Below are positions 11,658 through 21,141 of a stretch of DNA of 64,000 bases, piece after piece. Position 1 is the stretch's first letter. Every line of letters starts with the position of its first letter. Source of the stretch: Medakamo hakoo (taxonomy: Eukaryota; Chlorophyta; Trebouxiophyceae; Coccomyxaceae); contig CP089457.1 in assembly GCA_026636295.1 (NCBI GenBank), forward strand, positions 62,001-126,000, in the 5' to 3' direction. The notes under the pieces are model-generated. The model made no database searches. It saw only the letters and a program-made list of their open reading frames with translations, and was not told where the DNA came from. Both the position numbers and the translations under genes were made by a program.

Positions 11658-11982
11658 GCGAGCAGGGGTAGAGGGAAAAGATGGAATGGATGAGAGGGAC
11701 ACACCAGGCGCCTGCTGTCCGACGCGCGCTCACTCGCGTTTTTTTGGGAGCGATTTTTTTGCCGCCTGCCGGGCGCGGGGCCTGCCTGGGACCTCACCCG
11801 CCCTTAACTTCAGCTCCGGAAGTCGGCCGTGGACGCGCAGGGTCTCGTATCACCCTCCCTCCATCCAGCCACGGTCCGCCACGCACAGCCGCGCACCGCC
11901 TTTTTTGCCCTGACGAGGCACAGGGCCAACCGAACTCGGCGCGCGCCCCGCTCATCAACACAAAGGGCATTCCCCGCCGGCG
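11658..11982. other. Spacer between PYD1 and 75-aa gene
   Basis: 325 bases, tandem orientation. It holds the PYD1 3' flank and the next promoter. T-runs occur near 11740-11760. No TGTAA motif and no coding signal seen. Confidence 0.4.
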
Positions 11983-12398
11983 ATGACGCCGTCCGATATG
12001 CACCTCCTGCGCAAGGTGAGACAGACTGTCGTAGATGGTGGGATGAGGAGGCAGCGAAGCCGGGGTTGATGGACAGGCAGGGCGCGGCAGTCGCATTTGC
12101 GCGCCCCCAGTCCTCGTCGGCCCGCCAACGCAGCACGCGCGCGCCACCTCACCCACCCACCCACACGCACACACGGCTCACCTTTCACCCACCCTCACGT
12201 CAGTACTTCGGCGTTGCCATCCAGGCCGCCACCAAAGCCGTGTCGGCTGGCTCGCCTGCTGTCGCCGCCCCGTCGTCCGGGGGTGCCGCCCGCGGCACGG
12301 CCGTGGCTGCTGCGGCCGCGGCCAAGGCGGCCCGCCCGGTCGCCCGGCCCTCTTCGTCCAAGGCCAAGGAACACACCTCCACCCGGGCCGCGCCCTGA
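11983..12398 (+). CDS. Small protein of unknown function (75 aa)
   Basis: Exon 1, 11983-12015, encodes MTPSDMHLLRK; a GTGAGA...CGTCAG intron follows; exon 2, 12204-12398, continues YFGVAIQAATKAVSAGSP and ends in an Ala/Lys/Pro/Ser-rich basic tail. The first 30 residues could form one amphipathic or weakly hydrophobic helix; the tail looks disordered. I do not recognise the family. Support is limited to the clean donor and acceptor, phase agreement and a better-than-random N-terminal segment. TGTAA at 12628-12632, 230 bases downstream, could be its poly(A) signal. A short mitochondrial membrane subunit is one possibility, stated only as a guess. Confidence 0.42.
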
Positions 12399-12777
12399 CT
12401 CCCTGCATGAATGAGATGAGATGAGAGAGAGAGAGAGAGAGAGAGAGCCAAAAAAAACGAGAGACAGCCCCCCCACCCGACGGAAGAGAGCAGAGCGCGC
12501 GGCGCACGCGTGGCCGGGGTGCTTGCCCTCAAACCCTCACCACGCGCGCGCGCGCAGCACCACCCTCCACTCTTTTGCCTTCCCCACCTCCCCCCAGATC
12601 GAAAGCCAGAAAACAAAGCAAAACTTGTGTAACAAGGCAAAAAAACGGAAAGAAGGCACAGCCCGCACCTTGCTGAGAGAGAGAGAAAAACGCCACCACC
12701 ACTTTTTTTTTTCCAGGCGCGCGCCTGGCACCCCGCCTCTCGCCGCGTCCCACCCACACGCCCCCACGGAGCAGTCA
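12399..12777. terminator. Convergent 3' region with (GA)n tract
   Basis: 379 bases between two stop codons. Contains a GA repeat (12423-12447), A/T-richer sequence near 12600-12660 including TGTAA at 12628-12632, and a T-run at 12702-12712. No gene seen. Confidence 0.5.
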
Positions 12778-13550
12778 CTACAGCGGCGAGCTCCCACGCG
12801 TCAGCGGGTCTTCCCCCTCCCGGTCGGGCACCTCCACCACCCGGTCGATGAAAGCTTCCTCGCGCAGGACTTTGATCGTGTGCTCCTGCAGCACCTCGAC
12901 GTCCGGCCGCACGTCCTTGCCCGGTTCCAGCCCGTCCGTCTCGCCGTCGGCGGCGGCGCGCTCCGCTTTGACGATGGCTTCCGCGTCGGACGCGAGCTTC
13001 TCGTTCCAGCCCTCCGCGCCCGGGATGACCGTGGGCGTGTGGCCCTCCAGGGACTTGGCCTTTTCGCGCGCGATCGTGTCTGGGTCGTTGTCGGACACGT
13101 GCGAGCCTGGGTGTGGGGGTGGGGTGGGGTGGGGTGGGGTGGGGTGGGGTGGGGTGGGGTGGGGTGGGGTGGGGTGGGGTGGGGTGGGGGGTGATTGGTT
13201 TTGAGGCGAGGGCTGTGCCGTGCGTGTTTTTGAGGCGGTGGGGGAGCGGAGCGGCGCGAGTGGACCCGCCGTCCCAGGCCCACGCGCGGAGCGAGCGAGG
13301 GCGGGGGGAGGCACGGCACGAAAAGCAGAGCACCGCTGCTCGCTGTGTGTTGGCTAGGCTGTGGACGCGCGCGCGCACGCGCCGCTCGCGCAGGAAATGC
13401 CGCGAGCTTTTCCGGCACGCGCCCTCCCCGCCCAAACCCGTCGACAACCCGGCCTCGAAACCCACCGATGCCAAAGGCGCGGACGCTCGGCTTCTGGGCC
13501 CGGCGCGCAGCGCCGAAAAAGCGGGTCAGGGTCGTGCGCAGGGCGGACAT
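12778..13550 (-). CDS. Small plant-type, probably mitochondrial protein (137 aa)
   Basis: Exon 1 13466-13550 and exon 2 12778-13106, joined in phase 1 across an intron (GTGGGT...CCCAG) that contains a long GGGGT repeat. The N-terminus MSALRTTLTRFFGAARRAQ is basic and amphipathic, typical of a mitochondrial presequence. The body reads SHVSDNDPDTIAREKAKSL, IPGAEGWNEKLASDAEA and continues into an acidic, charged C-terminus. I believe the pattern SDNDP..REK..SL..........PGWNE.LAS.SEA matches a short uncharacterised protein conserved in land plants, but this is from memory and no function is known to me. No transmembrane segment is visible. Confidence 0.68.
13112..13190. repeat. (GGGGT)n tandem repeat in intron
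   Basis: About 15 copies of the pentamer GGGGT (CCCCA on the transcribed strand) lie inside the single intron of the 137-aa gene, ending a few bases before its 3' splice site. The sequence is G-quadruplex-prone. Confidence 0.95.
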
Positions 13551-13722
13551 TGGCGGCGGGTGGATGGGACACGATTTTTTCCCTGAAATTTCAGGAGACT
13601 GGGCGGCGCCGCTCACCGCACCTGCTCTCTCTCTCTCCCGCCCCGCCCCGCCACGCCCGCCCACCCACAAGCCTGCATGCCTAGTCCTGCGCCCTGCCTC
13701 TTTCTCCCTCTTCTGTCTCCTT

Positions 13723-15327
13723 CTACTGGCCGCCCTCCCCTCTTTTCACCGCCCTCACCTTCCCCGTCCCAACATCCACTTCCACCCGCAACCCCGCCGC
13801 CGCCAGCTCCGGCGTGTCCACGCCCGCCACGGGTGTCAGGGCTGCCAGCGACGCCGCGGCTGCAGGTGAGGCCTCGCACAGGTTGCGCACCGCCCACAAC
13901 GCCCACTCCCGCGCAAACGCCGGGCCTGCGCCCGGGGGTGGGAGGGCGGTCGCCGGCCCGCCGCCACCGCCGCCGCCCCACCGCTCCACCTGGCACTGCG
14001 CCAGGATGGTGGCGGGCCCCGCAGGGTCAGTGACCACGGCGTCCGCCGCGCCAGGCCGCCGGTGCAGCAAATTGGCCAGGGCGGCGGCCGTGTCGGCGCG
14101 TTCGGCCGGGTACAGGGCGGGGCGCGTCGTGCGCGCCGTCGCCAAATCCTCCGCCGCGGGCGCCGCCGTGTTGGACAGCGAGCGCGCGCCCGCGGCGGCG
14201 GGGCGGTCTACGGCCGGCGGGCCCAGCCGGCGGAGGGCGGCCAGCAGGGCTGGGACGGCGCCCGCGGCGATGAGGGCTGCAGCCGCGTCGTGCCCGCCAT
14301 CGCCCCCGCCCACCAACCCCGCTCCACCGTCCGGCCGGGCGGCCAGCTCGCGGACCAAGTGCAGGGCGGCCTCGTACTCGCCCGCGGGGCCGGCCGCACC
14401 CACCGCCTGGAGCTCGGACACCAGGGCGGACGCGAACGAGGACGAAGCGTCACTCCCACCACTCTCTCCACCACCACCACCACCACCACCACCCCCTCCA
14501 TCCCCGCCGCCCGCCACCCAGTGGCCCAGCAGGCGCAGCGCGGCTTCCCGTGGGGCCGGCAGGGCGTGTGAGGGCTGGTAGGATGGGGAAGGCGGCGGCG
14601 GCGGCGGCGGCGCGTCAGCACTCGCGGCGGCGGCGGGCGGGAGGGACGCCAGCACAGCTCCTAGCCCGCCGCCCGCCGTCCCACCACCGCCGCAGCACAC
14701 CCGCCCCAACAACCCGGCCACTTCCGCCGCCGCGGCGTCCGCGCTTTTCCCGCCATCCCCGCACGTCGTGTGTTCGCCCACCACCCACGCCCGGCGCAGG
14801 GCGTCGATCAGCGGAGGGATGAGGGCAGAGGCGATGGCGGGTGCGTCGGCCACGCCAGCCACCAAACACGCCCGCCCCGCCCTTGCGACCGGCCCGGCCA
14901 GGACGGCGGCGTTGCCCGTGCCGGCGATGAGAGCCAGCCCAGAACCAGGGCCAAAGTCTCCGCACGCCCACACGCCGGCCGCGCCGTCGCGCCCTGCCGC
15001 GGCGAGGTTGGAGAGCGCCTGGGCAGCGATGAGCCCCGGGCGCGGGCCGCCGTCGGCCGTCCGGTCTTCGCGGTGGGTCGTGGCGATGGATACGAGGGCG
15101 GGCGGGAGGCCGGACGTGACCAGGGATGTGGCTAGAGTGGGGCCGTCGCCCGTCGCGAAGCAGTCGCGGAGGGTGCGCAGGGACGAGACGAGGGTGGGGT
15201 GGGCCGTCGACGCGCCGTCGTCGGCCGCGTTGCCCGCGCCGCCGCCGTGTTCTGCTGCGGCACTAGCCTCCAGCACGGTCTCCAGGGCTGCCTGCAGGGC
15301 CGTGTCGGCCATGCCCTCGCCCGGCAT
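13723..15327 (-). CDS. Ataxin-10-domain ARM-repeat protein
   Basis: A single exon of 534 aa from the ATG at 15327; no in-frame ATG lies further upstream. The protein is an Ala-rich helical-repeat (ARM-like) chain. Near the C-terminus AREWALWAVRNLCEASPAA matches the signature of the Ataxin-10 domain, in which a Trp-containing helix precedes an RNLCE motif. A Gly run from a GGT repeat (near 14477-14503) interrupts a linker. Animal ataxin-10 is a cytosolic protein linked to cytokinesis and O-GlcNAc transferase; plant homologues are not well studied, so the role here is open. Only 118 bases separate its start from the stop of the downstream-lying CLC gene on the same strand. Confidence 0.72.
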   Translation of the reverse strand: MPGEGMADTALQAALETVLEASAAAEHGGGAGNAADDGASTAHPTLVSSLRTLRDCFATGDGPTLATSLVTSGLPPALVSIATTHREDRTADGGPRPGLIAAQALSNLAAAGRDGAAGVWACGDFGPGSGLALIAGTGNAAVLAGPVARAGRACLVAGVADAPAIASALIPPLIDALRRAWVVGEHTTCGDGGKSADAAAAEVAGLLGRVCCGGGGTAGGGLGAVLASLPPAAAASADAPPPPPPPSPSYQPSHALPAPREAALRLLGHWVAGGGDGGGGGGGGGGGESGGSDASSSFASALVSELQAVGAAGPAGEYEAALHLVRELAARPDGGAGLVGGGDGGHDAAAALIAAGAVPALLAALRRLGPPAVDRPAAAGARSLSNTAAPAAEDLATARTTRPALYPAERADTAAALANLLHRRPGAADAVVTDPAGPATILAQCQVERWGGGGGGGPATALPPPGAGPAFAREWALWAVRNLCEASPAAAASLAALTPVAGVDTPELAAAGLRVEVDVGTGKVRAVKRGEGGQ

Positions 15328-15445
15328 GGTGGGTGGGCGCTGCGGCGCGGGTGGGCGCGTGCACCCGGCCAATTGCGAGTCTGTGCCCCCGTCCGCCCGC
15401 GCGCTCACCTCCCTCTGCTCTCTCCCTTGCTACTTTTTGCACACA

Positions 15446-18400
15446 TCAAACCTGGTGCTTCCTCTCCGCCGGCCCGCCGCCGCCACTGCCGCCCGCTTCG
15501 CTGCCTCCTCCTCCAGGCGGCGGCGGCCCGACCAGGAGCGGCGACAGCTCCATGCTCCCGCCCGAGCCGCCCAGCCCGCCAGGGGACGTGCGCGCGCCGC
15601 CGCCGCCGCGCCGCCGGGCGTCACCGCCCAAGCCCCCACTGCCAGCGCGCGCCAGGCCAGGGCTCGCGCCAAAGGGCCCGGCGGACCCACCGCCACTGAC
15701 CGTGCCGCCCGCCAGGCCCCACCCCGCCGCGCCGCCGTCGTCGATTTTCCCGTACGGCTCGTACGGAATGAAGGGCAGGGGGCCCGGCCGCACCAGCCTG
15801 TCCGTCACCGTCGCCAAGCCCGCGACGGCTTTGGCGCCCAGCGCCAGGCGGGCGTTGGCTTCGCACAGGTCTTTGCGGGTGACCAGCCCGACCGCGGGCG
15901 GGCACGCGGGCGTGACCAGCATGTGGCGCAGGCCCAGCGTCCTGAACAGCCGGTACGCCCGCGCCAGGGACGCGTCGGCGGGGATGACAAAGGGGTGGCG
16001 CTGCATGAAGGGGCGCAGGTCGATGGCGTCGGGCGAGTTTCCCAGGCGGGCGACGGCGGCGGCGAGCGCGGGCCCCGGGCGGGCCTTGACGGGGCGGCGC
16101 TCGAGCGCGGCCAACACCGCCTCCCGCCCGGCCTGCGTGGGCGGGACGGCCGGGTCGAGGGGCGGGTCGCTCCCCGCCGGGATGCGGCCCAGCCCCGTTT
16201 CCAGGAGGCGGAGGAGGACGTCGCGCAGGATGAGGCCGTGGACGGCAAACCGCTCCAGGGCGAGGGGCGGGGCGGGCGCGGCCGCGGGGCCGGCCCCGGC
16301 CCCGCGCGGCGGCCGCTGGGGCGGCGTCCTCTCGCCCGCGGCGTCGGGCGCCCACCCCAGCCCGCCATCCGCGTCCGGCGTGACTGGAAAGGCCTGGTGG
16401 TTGCACGCCTGCAGGACGGCCAGCAGGCGGCGGATGGGGACGATCGGCGGCAGGGCGACCACGGGCGACGCCGCGAGCTCGCCGACAGTGAGCTTGTCCG
16501 CCACCATTTTCTGGCGGGCCGTCAGGCCCGGCTCGTCCAGGACGGGCGCGCCCCGGATCTTGACGTGCGTGTCATCGATGCCCGCCCCGAACCTGTCGCC
16601 CACCAGCTTGGCGGTGAACACCGTCGCGATGAGCGGGACGATGAGCTGCAGCGCGCCTGTCGTCTCCATGACCATGACCGTCGCCGTCAGCGTCATGCGC
16701 GTCGCCCCGCCCATGAAGCCGGCGGCGCCGACGACGGCGTACGCCGGCATGGAGACGGGGAGGGACGACCCGGCGGCCCGCAGGGCGGCGCGGACGGCCT
16801 GGCCCACCAGGCGGCCGATGGCGGCGCCGACCGCGAGCGCGGGGACAAACATGCCTGTAGACGCGCCCACGCCGTTTGTGACGCACATGCCGCCAAAGCC
16901 AAACAGGGCGAGCAGCGCCAGGGTGAGCGGGTGGAGGCCGTACGCGTCCAGGCGGGCTTCGGGCAGGGGTTCGCCCAGGTGGACGACCAGGCGCAGCGCC
17001 TGGGACAGGGGCGCGAAAAAGAGTTGGCCGTGGACGGCGTACGCGCCCTCCGGGCACCACAGCCGCGGGTAGTGGTGCGGGCCCGCGGACGCCGTGCCAC
17101 CGCCACCGTACAGGGCTTCGTCCGCGTCTTCGGACGCTTCCAGGAATTTCAGGTCGTCGGCCGGGGGCAGGGGCGCGCACGGCGACAGGTACGACACCAG
17201 AAACCACAGCGCGGCCGTGCCAGCCGCCAGCGCCGCGGCTTCGGCCGCGCGCGTCCACCGCTTGGCGGCCGGGATGCGGGCGTGGCGCCAGGCCGTCACG
17301 CGAACGTTGAGGTGGACAAACGCCGCGCCCAGGGCGCCGCCCGCGGCGCCCATCAGGCAAAAGATGGGCACGTCCCACACATAGTAAAACATGCGGCTGC
17401 CGTAAAAGGCGAGCGAGTCGGCGTACAGCCCAAAGTCGCGGTACCGCCCGAACCGGGCGGCCATGAAGGAGGACGGGTGCTCGGCCAGCTCCACCAGGGC
17501 GTGCAGGGTCAGCACGCCCGCCCCCGTCGCCAGGAAGCCGCGCCAGAAGATGGAGGTGGAGTAGAAGGACGCGCCCTCCTCGATCGTGAAGAGCAGGCCG
17601 CCGATGGGCGCGGCGAACGCGGTCGCCACGCCCGCCGCCGTGCCGATGGCCACGAAGTCCCGGTGGTCGGCGTCGTTGCGGAAGTAGCCGCCCGCCCAGC
17701 GCGGGGCGGCGACGCGCCCGCCGCGCGCCCGCCAGGCGGCGCCGCCCAGGGCTGACGGCCAGGCCGCGCGCGCCCAGTCAGTCAGGGTTTGCGAGCCCAT
17801 GGCGGCCAGGCCGCCGCCGACGACGGCGCCGCCGTGGACAAAGGGACCTTCCTTGCCTGCGACCAAGCCAGCAGAAATGGCGAAGACGACGCCCGCCAGC
17901 TTGGCGACGAGCGTGCGGATCTGTTTTTTTGTGTGAGAGGGGGGGCGGGCGCGGGGTGATGAGGTGTGAGGGCGGGGGCCGTGGCGCGGCGGTGGGCAGG
18001 GGGACGGACGGGGGGGGCCGCCCACCGCCTCCTCCCGCCCCTGCCTCGCTCACCGTCAGCAGGCCGCGGATGTGGATGCCGTTCAAGTACGTCTTGATTT
18101 CCGCGATGCCGGACCCGGCGGCCAGGGGCGCGACGAAGGAGACGAGGCCGCCCGCGACCGCGCCAAAGGCGGCCGACGTTCCGATGAACACGGCCGCGGG
18201 CGCCCAAAAGCCGCCGCCGCTCTCCGTGATGGCCCGGGCCGCCCGTCGAAACTTGACGTCGTTCAGCGCGCCGATGCCCCAGTCGACGGCGAAGCCGCAG
18301 CCGCCCATGGCGACGCCGATCGCGGCGGCCAGGGCCCACCGCCACGCCTCCTCGGCGCCGTACTCGCGCTCCGTGCGGTGCGACCGGAACGCGCGCTCGA

Positions 18401-19074
18401 CGTCGTGTTCGGGCGGGTCAAAGTCCTGGGCTTCGAAGCCGGCCATGCGTTTCAGGCGGGCGAGCGTCTCCCGGGATTCCTGTGGGATGGGGTGGAGGGG
18501 GGAGGGCGGTGCGTGGTTGGAACGGTCCGTCCGGCCGCGGAGCGCGCGAGCGCGTGTCTCTCTTGTCACACCCTCGGTGCGCGCAATCCCTTACCTCTGC
18601 CGACGCGGGCGCGCCCGCGGCAGTGGACGGGATAGACGCCAGCGTCGCGCCCGGCGCAAAGGACCGAACGTCCTCATCGGACGCGTTGATGTGCGACCTG
18701 TTTTTTTTTGTTGACGGGAGGGGAGCGTCGTCGTGCCGATGCGTGAGAGCGAGCACAGCGTGGGTGCGGGCAATGATGGAACGCAGCGCGCACGGTCCCA
18801 GCCCTGCGGCAGTAAAATCGCCGCAATGTCAGCTTGTCAGCCGGCTGGGTGAGCGCGCCGGGAAGGGGGTGGCGGCTCGCACGACCGGCCCACTTTTCTC
18901 ACCGCGCGGCGCGGCGCACAGGCACACACGGCGTGCGGCCAGAGCCCCCTCCTCGCTTCGCGATCCTCCTCTCCCCTCACGCACGCACCGCAGCACGCCG
19001 CCCGGCTTGGGCGGGGTGGGCGTGGGCAACAGGTTGGCGCCCACGCCGTTGCGCTCGTCAGGCGGCGGCGCCAT
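15446..19074 (-). CDS. CLC-type chloride/proton antiporter with CBS pair
   Basis: Four exons: 18989-19074, 18595-18697, 18054-18479 and 15446-17920; phases 2, 0, 0 agree and give 1029 aa. The cytosolic N-terminus is about 90 residues, then 10 or more membrane helices. The three CLC signatures are present: GSGIAEIK (about 185-192), GKEGPFVHGG (gating Glu229) and GASTGMFVPALAVGA. Two CBS domains follow (around SPVVALPPIVPIRRLL and HPFVIPADASLARAYRLF), separated by a long low-complexity insert, with a Gly/Ser/Pro-rich tail. The gating Glu indicates coupled H+/anion exchange; Ser rather than Pro in the first signature suggests chloride over nitrate selectivity (from plant CLC studies). It probably acts in a vacuole or other endomembrane. 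The start exon is the least certain part, chosen because its phase fits. Confidence 0.88.
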
Positions 19075-19320
19075 GGCTGTGGTTTTGAGGGGCGGGCGCC
19101 CACCGCAATTGCTTTGTGCGACCACGCCCCTCTCCTACTTACCTCAAGCCCCGTCCCTTCCCGCGGGACGACACCACCTCCTCCTCCGCCCCAGGCAGCC
19201 CAACAATGTAAGGACGTGTTGTCTTGATGGTTCGCGTTTAAAAAGTGAGTGATGTCGGCCTCTCCCCCCTCCCCCGCCAAAGCCCCCGAAACCCAACCCT
19301 CCCCCAGCCCCCCTCCCCCT

Positions 19321-21069
19321 TTATGCCGACGCGCCCGCCGGTTCCGCCGCCGGTTCCGCGGCCGGCGTCGTCGGGACCACGACCGGCGCGGGCCCAAGCA
19401 CCCGGGACGAAACCTGGGCGATCCAGAGCGTCAGGCCGGCGCCGGCGGCCGCATCCCCTCCCTCAACGCGCAGTGGCGTGCCCGCGGGCAGGAACAGGAC
19501 GTCGCCCCGGGACACGGCCGCGCCCGCGGCCAGGCCGCCGGCCGCCGGCCCCTGGCCCAGCGGCAGCTCGGTGGCCGCCAGCCCGCCAGCCCCGCGCCCG
19601 ACCAGGATGATGGCCGGCCCGGCACTGGGCGGCAGGAGCGTGTCGCCGCCCGGCGGCAGGGCCACGCGCACCACCTCAAACTCGTCAAAGGGCGGCGAGT
19701 AGACAGCCGTGTGCTCCTGGAGCGGGGTCCCCTCCATCACGGCCGGCGGGCCCGTGCTGTACGTCAGGGACGCGCACAGTGTGTCCGTGTCCCGGGGTTT
19801 GGGGGTCAACCCCGCCCGCACGACGTTGTCGGACGTGGCCATGCACTCCACCAGGTTGCCGGACACGTACGCGTGCGGCTCGTTGGCGGGCAGCGCGATC
19901 GCCTGGCCGTCGGCCAGGGTGAGGTAGTTGAGGAAGTACGCGGCCAGGACGCCCACGTCGCCCGGGTACTGGGCCTGCAGTTTCAGGGCCAGCGCGTTTT
20001 TGGGCGCCAACGGCGAGGGACCAGACGTGGACGCCGGGTCGGAAGCCAGGCGGGCGGCGAGGGCCTCGACGGCGGGCGTGTAGGTCGCCGGCGGGGCCGT
20101 CATCAGGGCGGTGAACGCGCCCTTCAACGCCGCCTTAAAAGCATCCGGGTCGGAGGCCGCGGCCCCCGCCGCCGCAATCAGGGCGTCCGCCGACGCTTTG
20201 CCGATGACGCCGACCAGCTCGGGCGTGCCCTCCAGCACGGCCACGAGGCCGCCCGGCCCTTCAAAGCCGCACAGCGCCGAAAAGTCGTCGCCGAGCGCGA
20301 TCGCCATTTCGGGCTTGTGGTTGTCGTCCTTGTACCATTCGGGCTTGGCCGCGTGCAGCCGCTCCGCCAGCGCTTTGTCGGGGTGGGACTGGATGGACAG
20401 GGCCGTGCTCACCGACAACACCTTGAACAAAAAGGGCAGGACGGGCCCAAAGCGGGCGGTGGTCGGCCCGCCCAGGGCGGCCGGGTGCGCGTCGAGCCAG
20501 GCGCCCAGCGTGGTGCCGGGCGCGTCCGCCAGTTCGGAGGGGCCCGACGGGTGGGTGCCCATCCACAGTTCGGCGTAGGGGGCGGCCGGGTCGATGGGCG
20601 TGCCACCGGCGGAGGCGAGGGCGGCGACCTGATGGGATGGGTGGGGTGGGGATGGGCAGGGGAGGCAGGGTTGAGAGGCAACCCCTCTTGTGCGTCGCGG
20701 GGGAGGGGGGCGGCGCGAATGGCTAGGCGCGCGCACACACAGGGAGGCGCACGCGCCCGGCGTCAAGCCGATTGGCCTCCCGGCCGCGCGCGCTGTGTAG
20801 GCCGCGGTTCAAGGTCCGGACTTACGCGGGCGATTGAGGGCGGAGCGAGGTTGGCGGACCGCGGCGGCCCGTGCAGGGGGCCCGTGCGTCCGCGCGTCCG
20901 CACGCTTCGCGCGGAGACAGCGACCGCCCGTGCGCCGCATCCGCCACGCCGCCACGCCGGCCGCCCTCCGCTCCCCTCCGCCTCCCGTCCAGGCGCAAGC
21001 ACTCACCTCGCTCTCGGCCGCGGGGCGGCCCCAGGCGTACTGCTGGGCGACGCACTTGAGCTTGAGCAT
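19321..21069 (-). CDS. PMI: Mannose-6-phosphate isomerase, type I
   Basis: Exon 1 21007-21069 (MLKLKCVAQQYAWGRPAAESE) and exon 2 19321-20628, 456 aa, in the usual range for eukaryotic PMI. The enzyme is a zinc cupin interconverting mannose-6-phosphate and fructose-6-phosphate; it feeds GDP-mannose, glycoprotein and ascorbate synthesis. Metal ligands are visible: Gln101 and His103 (LSIQSHPDK), Glu128 (NHKPEMAIAL) and the His of PANEPHAYVSG. LWMGTHPSGPS, FLFKVLSV and GDVLFLPAGTPL are also typical. Intron: GTGAGT...CATCAG. Splicing after QQYAWGRPAAESE matches the conserved N-terminal YxWG element. Confidence 0.94.
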
Positions 21070-21141
21070 GGTGTTGTGGTCGAGTTGTGTGTTTTTTGGT
21101 GCCGCGCAGTTGAGGGACTGGGGAGGGGGCCCAGTCCCCTC

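Noticed and set aside
13112-13190. GGGGT array as an internal telomere
   Set aside because: It sits wholly inside an intron of an intact gene, and the pentamer is not a known green-algal telomere unit.
15328-15408. Upstream extension of the ataxin-10-domain gene from a GTG codon
   Set aside because: There is no upstream in-frame ATG, and GTG initiation is not expected in a nuclear gene; ATG 15327 is adequate.
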